Below are positions 36,660 through 42,466 of a DNA stretch of 42,466 nucleotides, one piece after another. The position numbers and the translations under genes are program-made. The stretch lies in contig NZ_JADKCX010000149.1 in assembly GCF_016718685.1 (NCBI RefSeq), positions 1 to 42,466 on the forward strand, in the 5' to 3' direction. Source of the DNA: Haliscomenobacter sp. GTDB taxonomy: Bacteria > Bacteroidota > Bacteroidia > Chitinophagales > Saprospiraceae. Position 1 is the first letter of the stretch; every line of letters starts with the position of its first letter. Under the pieces are notes generated by a model that worked only from the letters and a program-made list of their open reading frames with translations, did not search any database and was not told the origin of the DNA.

Positions 36660-37658
36660 ATGAACTCTTTCTTCTGCATCGACGCCCATACCTGTGGAAA
36701 CCCCGTACGCCTTGTAGCGGGTGGTGGCCCACAGTTGGAGGGCAAAGACATGAGTGAAAAACGTCAGCACTTTTTGGCGGAATACGACTGGATCCGCAAG
36801 GGTTTGATGTTTGAGCCACGTGGACATGACATGATGAGTGGAAGCATTTTGTATCCACCGCATGACCCCAAAAATGATGTGGCGGTCTTGTTCATCGAAA
36901 CCAGCGGTTGTTTGCCCATGTGTGGCCACGGCACCATTGGCACCATCACAGCTGCGTTGGAACATGGCTTGATCAATCCCAAGGTTCCGGGCAAAATCCG
37001 CATGGAAGCGCCAGCAGGATTGGTGGAAATTAGCTACCAGCAGGAGGGTAAGAAGGTAAAAAGTGTACGCCTAACAAATGTAAAATCATTCCTGGCGGCA
37101 GAAAAGCTCCCGGTAGAATGCCCCGGCCTGGGCCCAATCACGGTGGATGTCGCGTATGGTGGCAATTATTACGCCATTGTGGATGTACAGCCCAATTTTC
37201 CTGGTTTGGAGCACTATCCGGCTGAACAACTGGTGGCTTGGGCCCGCGAACTGCGCAAACGCATCAATGCCTTGTACACTTTTGTACATCCCGACGATCC
37301 CACCATCAATGGTTGTAGCCATATTCAGTGGACAGGTCAAACGATTGATCCCACTTCCACCGCCCGCAATGCCGTTTTTTATGGCGACAAAGCCATCGAC
37401 CGCTCGCCTTGCGGTACGGGGACTTCGGCGCGGATGGCCCAATGGTATGCCCAGGGAAAATTGCAGGCTGGCGATGAGTTTGTTCACGAAAGCATCATCG
37501 GTTCCAAATTTATCGGCCGCATTGAGGAAGAAACAATGCTGGCTGGCAAACCCGCCATTCGTCCCAGTATCGAAGGTTGGGCCCGGGTGTACGGCCTAAA
37601 TACCATTACAATAGATCCTGAGGATGACCCGTATGCGTATGGGTTTCAGGTTATTTAA
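36660..37658 (+). CDS. Proline racemase family, probable 4-hydroxyproline 2-epimerase
   Basis: This 332-residue protein is of the proline racemase/hydroxyproline epimerase family. Both catalytic cysteines are present: C88 in MCGHGTIGTI and C251 in DRSPCGTGTSARM. The Cys/Cys pair marks epimerases/racemases, while the trans-3-hydroxyproline dehydratases have Thr in place of one. With the flanking genes this fits conversion of trans-4-hydroxy-L-proline to cis-4-hydroxy-D-proline. It follows the aldehyde dehydrogenase gene after 78 nt and precedes the oxidoreductase gene. Confidence 0.93.
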   Translation: MNSFFCIDAHTCGNPVRLVAGGGPQLEGKDMSEKRQHFLAEYDWIRKGLMFEPRGHDMMSGSILYPPHDPKNDVAVLFIETSGCLPMCGHGTIGTITAALEHGLINPKVPGKIRMEAPAGLVEISYQQEGKKVKSVRLTNVKSFLAAEKLPVECPGLGPITVDVAYGGNYYAIVDVQPNFPGLEHYPAEQLVAWARELRKRINALYTFVHPDDPTINGCSHIQWTGQTIDPTSTARNAVFYGDKAIDRSPCGTGTSARMAQWYAQGKLQAGDEFVHESIIGSKFIGRIEEETMLAGKPAIRPSIEGWARVYGLNTITIDPEDDPYAYGFQVI

Positions 37659-37659
37659 A

Positions 37660-37753
37660 GGGTTCGGGGGTTTGGGGGTTCGATGTTCGGGGGTTCCACA
37701 CAATTCTCTTCGAACCCTCGAACCTTCGAACCCGAACCCGAACCCCCGAACCC
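37660..37753. repeat. Gap-filling inverted repeat between epimerase and oxidoreductase genes
   Basis: The left arm 37660-37696 (GGGTTCGGGGGTT...) and right arm 37712-37753 (...AACCCCCGAACCC) are complementary, with 13 bp perfect at the base and the rest degenerate GGGTTCG units. The left arm starts 1 nt after the epimerase stop; the right arm ends 7 nt before the next ATG, so it would mask that start codon's upstream region in the mRNA. Confidence 0.75.
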
Positions 37754-37760
37754 TCATACC

Positions 37761-39008
37761 ATGAAAAAAGCAATCATCATCGGCGGCGGCATCATCGGCC
37801 TCAGCTCCGCATATTACCTCCGCCGCGCAGGCTGGGACATCACGGTCATCGACAAAGGAAATCGCCGCAACAACTGCTCTACGGGCAATGCCGGCTACAT
37901 TTGTCCCAGCCACTTTGTGCCCTTGGCAACGCCGGGTATCGTGGCGCAAGGGATGAAATGGATGCTCAATTCACGCAGCCCCTTTTATGTGCAGCCACGC
38001 CTGAGTTGGCCATTGATCCAGTGGGGCATCCAGTTCATGCGCAGCGCTACGGCTCAGCATGTGCAGGCTTCGGCGCGGCCCTTGCGGGACATTGCCTTGT
38101 TCAGCATGGCCTGTTATGAGGACTTGAAAAAAGAACCTGGATTCGACTTTTTTTATGCCCACGACGGCATGTTGGAAGCGGTACAAACTACTGAAAACGT
38201 CCACCACGCCAAAGAGACCGCCGCCCAAGCGCGCGACCTCGGCCTCGACGCCGAATGGCTCGACAAGGATGGCGTAAAAGCCATCGAACCTGATGTAGAG
38301 ATGAACATCCGGGGGGCCACCTGGTTCCGCTGTGATGCCCATTGCAACCCCGAACAATTGGTGCAAAACCTGGAGGCCTACCTGCGCCAACAGGGCGCAA
38401 CCTTACTTGAAGACACCGAGGTAACGGGATTCCAAAAGCAAAACGGAGCAATTCGGGAGGTCATCACCAAACAAGGCGTATATTCCGCTGATTTGGTGGT
38501 GCTGGCCACTGGTTCCTGGAGCCGGGAAATGGCCGCTAAAATAGGACTGAGTTTGCCCCTGGTAGCCGGACGCGGGTATTCTTTTCTTTCTGACGCCTCA
38601 GACTTCCCCTTGCGCCGCCCGGTGATTCTCACCGAAGGGCGAGTTGCAGTAAGTCCTTTTGCAGCGCAGATTCGTTTTGGCGGCACCATGGAAATTACGG
38701 CCATCAACACCCCACCGCGGTACAAACGGGTGGAAGGCATTGTACAATCCGCTCGTGAGTTCTTCCCTCAGTTGAAGTTGGAACAACCTAAAGAGGCTGA
38801 TGTTTGGTACGGTTACCGACCTTGTTCCGCAGATGGGCTGCCTTACATTGGGCGACTCCAAAAAACGCCAAATGTGATCGTGGCGACGGGGCATTCGATG
38901 TTGGGCTTGAGCCTGGGGGCTGGAACCGGAAAATTGGTGGCGGAATTGGCGGAGGAGCAAGCCACAAATGTGGATTTGGGGGTGTTTGCGCCGGAGCGGT
39001 TTGAGTGA
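37761..39008 (+). CDS. FAD-dependent oxidoreductase of the DadA/DAAO type, probable D-hydroxyproline dehydrogenase
   Basis: This 415-residue FAD enzyme starts with the dinucleotide motif IIIGGGIIGLSSAYYLRRAG and an acidic residue at the end of strand 2 (VIDKG). Later motifs are LVVLATGSWSREMAAKIGLS, RFGGTMEI and the C-terminal FAD contact YGYRPCSADGLPYIGR, followed by GHSMLGLSLGAGTGKL. This is the D-amino-acid dehydrogenase layout. In the context of the epimerase and deaminase it should oxidise cis-4-hydroxy-D-proline to pyrroline-4-hydroxy-2-carboxylate. I choose ATG 37761 because codons further upstream fall in the inverted repeat. Confidence 0.92.
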   Translation: MKKAIIIGGGIIGLSSAYYLRRAGWDITVIDKGNRRNNCSTGNAGYICPSHFVPLATPGIVAQGMKWMLNSRSPFYVQPRLSWPLIQWGIQFMRSATAQHVQASARPLRDIALFSMACYEDLKKEPGFDFFYAHDGMLEAVQTTENVHHAKETAAQARDLGLDAEWLDKDGVKAIEPDVEMNIRGATWFRCDAHCNPEQLVQNLEAYLRQQGATLLEDTEVTGFQKQNGAIREVITKQGVYSADLVVLATGSWSREMAAKIGLSLPLVAGRGYSFLSDASDFPLRRPVILTEGRVAVSPFAAQIRFGGTMEITAINTPPRYKRVEGIVQSAREFFPQLKLEQPKEADVWYGYRPCSADGLPYIGRLQKTPNVIVATGHSMLGLSLGAGTGKLVAELAEEQATNVDLGVFAPERFE

Positions 39009-39034
39009 AATCAGTCTGTAATTTGTTAGTTTTG
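39000..39034 (+). promoter_or_regulatory. Promoter for the carboxylesterase gene
   Basis: TTTG (39000-39003) and TAGTTTTG (39027-39034) are 23 nt apart and fit the -33/-7 consensus. The start codon lies 57 nt after the second box. Confidence 0.45.
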
Positions 39035-39091
39035 GGTTAACGTCAGGATACCTTATATTGTCCTATCAACCACTTAACCTATCGCAGACAA

Positions 39092-40780
39092 ATGAAAAAA
39101 GTACAACCCAATCGCCGGAGTTTTTTTAAAACGCTGAGTGCAGGAGCTGCCGCTTTTGGACTGGGATCACCCTTCGCATTCGCAAGCAACCCAGATAAAC
39201 TGAATCCCGCTAAAGAGGACGACCAGGTGCTGTTCATCGGAGACAACATTGCCATTGCCAATACTTCCCATGGGAAAGTGCGTGGTTTTATCCTCAGAAA
39301 CATCTACCATTTTATTGGAATTCCTTATGGTGCGGATACTTCTGGCGCAAATCGCTTCATGCCTCCTCAAAAGCCTAAACCCTGGACTGATGTTTATCCA
39401 GCCATTTGGTGGGGCAACTCTGCTCCACAACAAATGGAGAACCGCTATGCCAATAAGTTCGCGTCGTTCAGAGACCAATGGAACTACGATGATGTCAGTG
39501 AAGATTGTTTGCACGTCAATGTATTTACGCCAGGTTATGCCGATGGTAAAAAACGGCCCGTATTGTTGTGGATGCACGGTGGTGGTTTTTGGAATGGCAA
39601 CAGCATTGAGCATGAAGGGTACAAGGGCGAAAACCTGGCCCGGCTTGGTGATGTCGTCTTTTGTTCGGTCAATCATCGTTTAGGCCCACTTGGATTTACG
39701 GATCTTTCCACCGTGGGTGGTGACAAATATGCAGCATCTGGCAATGTAGGTATGTTGGATTTAGTGGCGGCTTTGGAATGGGTACACGAAAACATTGCCA
39801 ATTTTGGCGGAGATCCGAACAATGTCACCATCATGGGGCAATCCGGAGGTGGAGCCAAAGTCTGTACCACCACTGCCATGCCCGCTGCTCAGGGCTTATT
39901 CAGTAAAGCCGTAGTGTTGAGTGGAGCAAGATTGGATTTGGGAAACCCAGAATTTTCCAAAAAACTGGGCGCCTATATCTTGAAAGAAGCAGGATTACAA
40001 GCCGCTCAAGTGGATCAACTCCAGCAAATGCCCTGGAAAGCATACTTTGATTTATCCGTACGGGCTGCTGAAAAATTGGTTAAAGATGCGGGTAAAGACC
40101 CTGCGGAAGCGCGCCAAATTTTTCAGCCTCGGGTAGATGGCAAACACATTCCCCACAATCCGTATTTACCACAGGCCTCGCCATATGCGGCCAAGATTCC
40201 GATGATGATTTGCTCGGTTACCAATGAAAGTTCGAACACCTGGATGGATGCAAGCCGTGAATCCATTTCGCTGCAAGGCTTGAAGGATCAATTCAAACGC
40301 ACCTATGGTGAAAAAGCTGGTGCAATTGTAGATGCCTATGCCAGGGCATTTCCCGCTAAAAAACCCGCAGAACTATCGTCGATGATTACCAATCACCGTC
40401 AAAGATCGGTGCTATTGGCTGACTCAAAGTCGAAACAGGAAGCCCCCGTCTATCTAGCCTGGTTTGGTTGGCAGCCGCCCCTGTTTGACAATCGCCTGCG
40501 CGCATTTCATTGCCTGGACATCTGCTTTTGGTTTTACAATACCGACTTGATGTTGCCCCATACTGGTGGTGGCGCACGCCCCAGGGCCTTGTCTCAAAAA
40601 ATGGCCGGGGCATTGCTGAACTTCATGAAAACGGGCGACCCCAACGGAGCTGGCCTGCCTAAATGGCCAAAATATTCGACAGAAAAAGGGGAAACCATGT
40701 TTCTCGACGACACCTCTTCTTTGCAGTTGGATCCTGATCGCGAGGCGCGTCAAGCCCTGCCGCCTTATTCGGGATATTAG
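39092..40780 (+). CDS. Tat-exported carboxylesterase (type B, alpha/beta hydrolase)
   Basis: This 562-residue carboxylesterase/para-nitrobenzyl esterase-type hydrolase begins with a twin-arginine signal (NRRSFFKTLSAGAAAFGLGS). The catalytic domain has YHFIGIPYGADTSGANRFMP, EDCLHVNVFTPG, the oxyanion hole WMHGGGF, and the nucleophile elbow MGQSGGGAK with Ser251. The His candidate is in LMLPHTGGGARP, followed by LLNFMKTGDPNGAGLPKWPK near the C-terminus. Its own promoter and the end of the hydroxyproline cluster upstream suggest separate expression. The substrate is unknown. Confidence 0.93.
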   Translation: MKKVQPNRRSFFKTLSAGAAAFGLGSPFAFASNPDKLNPAKEDDQVLFIGDNIAIANTSHGKVRGFILRNIYHFIGIPYGADTSGANRFMPPQKPKPWTDVYPAIWWGNSAPQQMENRYANKFASFRDQWNYDDVSEDCLHVNVFTPGYADGKKRPVLLWMHGGGFWNGNSIEHEGYKGENLARLGDVVFCSVNHRLGPLGFTDLSTVGGDKYAASGNVGMLDLVAALEWVHENIANFGGDPNNVTIMGQSGGGAKVCTTTAMPAAQGLFSKAVVLSGARLDLGNPEFSKKLGAYILKEAGLQAAQVDQLQQMPWKAYFDLSVRAAEKLVKDAGKDPAEARQIFQPRVDGKHIPHNPYLPQASPYAAKIPMMICSVTNESSNTWMDASRESISLQGLKDQFKRTYGEKAGAIVDAYARAFPAKKPAELSSMITNHRQRSVLLADSKSKQEAPVYLAWFGWQPPLFDNRLRAFHCLDICFWFYNTDLMLPHTGGGARPRALSQKMAGALLNFMKTGDPNGAGLPKWPKYSTEKGETMFLDDTSSLQLDPDREARQALPPYSGY

Positions 40781-40794
40781 AAACCGGGTTGAGG

Positions 40795-40849
40795 AGAACC
40801 TATTTCAAAACCTAGTCCGATTTTGTGCGCAGGTTTTGAAATAGGTTCT
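40795..40849. terminator. Perfect 19-bp hairpin after the carboxylesterase gene
   Basis: The arms 40795-40813 (AGAACCTATTTCAAAACCT) and 40831-40849 are perfectly complementary with a 17-nt loop. It sits between convergent genes and is probably a two-way transcription stop or REP-like element; no U-tract follows. Confidence 0.65.
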
Positions 40850-40878
40850 ACCAAATCAATCCATTACATCGAAACGGT

Positions 40879-41568
40879 TCATTTTTCGGGAAAAAACCTA
40901 AGCAACAACTCCACCCAGCGCTCGTACATTTTCCCGGATGGATGCAGTTGGTCATCGGCGATCAAGGCTTTGTTTTTGAGGGCTTCACGGGAAATCGGCG
41001 TAATATCGAGGTAAGCCACCTCATGCGCTTCGGTAATCTTGCGATTGGCCGCGTTGAACTCGTCGATTTCCCGACTGATGCGCCCCGCCTGGTAGCGTTG
41101 ACCAAAAGGAGTGACTCCGTAATCGGGGATCGAAAGTACAATCACCTTTTTTTTGTCGTTGCCCGCCAGCTTGATGGCCCGTTTGAGTAGTGCCTCAAAT
41201 TCGATTTTGTATTGTGCCAAAGCTCCACCCCGGTACTGGTTGTTGACCCCAATCAATAAGGTCACCACATCCCAGGTACTGCCTTCGAGATTTTCCCGAT
41301 CCATCGCGGCCGCCAGTTGATCGGTCGACCAGCCTACGCGGGCCACAATTTTGGGCTTTTGGATGGCTATACCACGTTGTTGCAGCGATTTGGCCAGTTG
41401 CATCGGGAAACGTTCGGCGGGTTCCACGCTGGTGCCAATCGTGTAGGAATCACCAAGGGCGAGGTAGCGGAGGGAGTCTGTTCCTTGGGCCTGGCACACC
41501 GAAACCAGCAGGAACAATAGACTGGTCGAAAAAAAGGCAGTCCACGCGGATTTGTTTTGCATAGTCAA
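40879..41568 (-). CDS. Secreted SGNH/GDSL hydrolase
   Basis: This 229-residue esterase-type hydrolase has a Sec signal (SAWTAFFSTSLLFLLVSVCQ). SGNH blocks seen are LALGDSYTIGTSV with nucleophile S41, the Gly of block II in ARVGWSTDQL, the Asn of block III in LLIGVNNQYRG, and block V DDQLHPSGKMYERW with the Asp/His pair. It probably removes acetyl or acyl groups from carbohydrates or lipids. An in-frame ATG two codons downstream (41562) is an alternative start. Confidence 0.93.
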   Translation of the reverse strand: MTMQNKSAWTAFFSTSLLFLLVSVCQAQGTDSLRYLALGDSYTIGTSVEPAERFPMQLAKSLQQRGIAIQKPKIVARVGWSTDQLAAAMDRENLEGSTWDVVTLLIGVNNQYRGGALAQYKIEFEALLKRAIKLAGNDKKKVIVLSIPDYGVTPFGQRYQAGRISREIDEFNAANRKITEAHEVAYLDITPISREALKNKALIADDQLHPSGKMYERWVELLLRFFPEK

Positions 41569-41580
41569 GTTCTTATGGTC

Positions 41581-41652
41581 AACTTTGAGGATCAGCTCCC
41601 CTGCACCTCGGCTTCGCTCGGTGACCGGGGAGCTGATCAGGTTCTCAAAGTT
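41581..41652. repeat. Inverted repeat with the shared 23-nt core
   Basis: Outer arms AACTTTGAG / CTCAAAGTT (9 bp) and inner arms GATCAGCTCCCC / GGGGAGCTGATC (12 bp) are perfect, apart from a 5-nt insertion on the right. They enclose the core 41604-41626 (CACCTCGGCTTCG...), which matches 20235-20257 with one difference. It lies between divergent gene starts. Confidence 0.7.
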
Positions 41653-41680
41653 ACTACGAATCTCCTAAGCCATTCAGATT

Positions 41681-41956
41681 ATGCGACAAATCAGATCCAT
41701 TGAAGTGCTCCTCATCGAGGTCATATTTTACCTGGCCTTATGGCTGTTTAACGACTACGTGGCCATGTACCTCAGCTTGATTTTTGGCAGCATCTTTTTT
41801 TTCATCCTGCTGTTTACGGGCATTGCCGAGTTGATTGAGCGCTCGAAGGTATCGCGCAAATATTTTTGGTTCATGGCCATGTCGGCCTTGGCTCCGCTGC
41901 TGGCGGCGGCGATATTTTTTTTATTGGGTGGGGAAATGACGTGGAATAAAATGTAA
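41681..41956 (+). CDS. Small three-TM membrane protein
   Basis: This 91-residue protein has three hydrophobic helices (VLLIEVIFYLALWLFNDYVA; LIFGSIFFFILLFTGIAEL; FMAMSALAPLLAAAIFFLL) joined by short charged loops (IERSKVSRKYFW). I recognise no family. It is preceded by a long inverted repeat and is convergent with the CHAT-domain gene. Confidence 0.75.
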   Translation: MRQIRSIEVLLIEVIFYLALWLFNDYVAMYLSLIFGSIFFFILLFTGIAELIERSKVSRKYFWFMAMSALAPLLAAAIFFLLGGEMTWNKM

Positions 41957-42018
41957 TGCTAGGCGATTCTTTTGCCCTTGAACCACAAAGAGGGAATCGC
42001 CTTGCTGTCCTCCTCCAT

Positions 42019-42466
42019 TTAAAAGCACGCGGTTATTGAAAATCCGCTCCAGGGTTGTTGCTGACAAGGCGGGAAAATCCTGGAAAACTTAATCGCCACC
42101 TTCTCTTGAATGGGACGCGGCAGCATGCCCACTACTGGGATCCCCTGTTCCGAAATGGCTTTAGCCTGGGAAGCCGACCAGCAGGAATTCAGCACCACAC
42201 ATTTGACGCCTATTTCCGCAAATAAAGCAAACATTTCAGACAAGTACGCTGTCTTGAGGGTAGCGGCATTGCCGGTGGCATGGTCGATGGTTTCGAGGCC
42301 ACCCGTGCGACCATGTCCGGAGTAGTGGATGATTTGCGGCTGCAAATGAGAAACCGCGTCAATCATGCCATCCTTATCCACATGCGGATAGATGTCGATG
42401 AACAAATCTTTGCCAAAAGATTCGGTTTTTACGTTGTTGCTTTCTTTGTTCACGTCCAGGGTGCTC
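42019..42466 (-). CDS. CHAT-domain (caspase HetF-associated) protein, C-terminal part, cut by the window edge
   Basis: The reading frame is open to the right edge, so the N-terminal part is missing. The visible 149 residues are the core of a CHAT domain: the catalytic His region PQIIHYSGHGRTGGL and the catalytic Cys region CVVLNSCWSASQAKAISEQG, followed by IPVVGMLPRPIQEKVAIKFS. CHAT proteins are caspase-like cysteine peptidases, often in bacterial immunity or signalling. The last 15 or so residues before the stop do not look like the family; adding one T to the T4 run near 42072 would continue the frame as FPALSATTLERIFNNRVLL. So the true end may lie further left. Partners would be outside the window. 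Confidence 0.85.
   Translation of the reverse strand, partial: STLDVNKESNNVKTESFGKDLFIDIYPHVDKDGMIDAVSHLQPQIIHYSGHGRTGGLETIDHATGNAATLKTAYLSEMFALFAEIGVKCVVLNSCWSASQAKAISEQGIPVVGMLPRPIQEKVAIKFSRIFPPCQQQPWSGFSITACF

Noticed and set aside
1..42466. tRNA, rRNA or insertion sequence
   Set aside because: No cloverleaf, rRNA segment or transposase motif was recognised by eye on either strand; a dedicated scan could still find something.

Overview
This 42.5 kb window comes from a bacterium of the phylum Bacteroidota, most likely a Saprospiraceae/Haliscomenobacter-like lineage. The evidence is two giant surface proteins ending in the gliding-motility-associated C-terminal domain (type IX secretion, type B sorting), a third with a type A sorting tail, TAnnTTTG promoter boxes, almost no Shine-Dalgarno sites, and families typical of the phylum (DUF2911, CHAT, TPR histidine kinase). 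No tRNA, rRNA, CRISPR array or insertion sequence was recognised.

Layout. 1-5.6 kb, all minus strand: a badly frameshifted M61 peptidase, a frameshifted di-haem cytochrome c, and a LuxR-type response regulator with its TPR histidine kinase. 5.8-8.7 kb, plus: acyl-CoA carboxylase carboxyltransferase and a THUMP-type rRNA methyltransferase. 8.8-12.1 kb: small secreted proteins, the tRNA t6A enzyme TsaC/Sua5, DUF2911, a lipoprotein and a small beta-barrel. 12.4-19.3 kb: one giant adhesin-like protein of about 2,310 residues with a P-domain, 3 short repeats, 19 Ig-like repeats, a SprB-like repeat and a T9SS type B tail, split by three frameshifts. 19.4-27 kb: a three-TM/winged-helix protein, MarC, a repeat-rich gap, a HAD phosphatase, a membrane protein, a CARDB-like protein, an SDR, an FeS photolyase and an M50-like membrane protease. 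27-33 kb, minus: two secreted cohesin-domain proteins, one also carrying a dockerin. 33.2-39 kb: an AraC regulator divergent from a complete 4-hydroxyproline catabolic set (HPC deaminase, ketoglutarate-semialdehyde dehydrogenase, hydroxyproline epimerase, D-hydroxyproline oxidase). 39-42.4 kb: Tat-exported carboxylesterase, SGNH hydrolase, a small membrane protein, and a CHAT-domain protein running off the edge.

Two patterns cut across the window. First, at least 16 plus-or-minus-one frameshifts split otherwise conserved genes, and nearly all lie in mononucleotide runs. This looks like sequencing or assembly error rather than gene decay, so the frameshifted genes are annotated as whole loci. 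Second, most intergenic gaps hold a long, locus-specific inverted repeat. Several fill the gap almost exactly from one stop codon to within 7-8 nt of the next start, with arms built from short degenerate repeats, and two share a 23-nt core. Together with a 685-nt gap (20924-21608) holding three copies of a hairpin-plus-leader unit and possible relics of tiny peptide genes, these are the best candidates for something undescribed.
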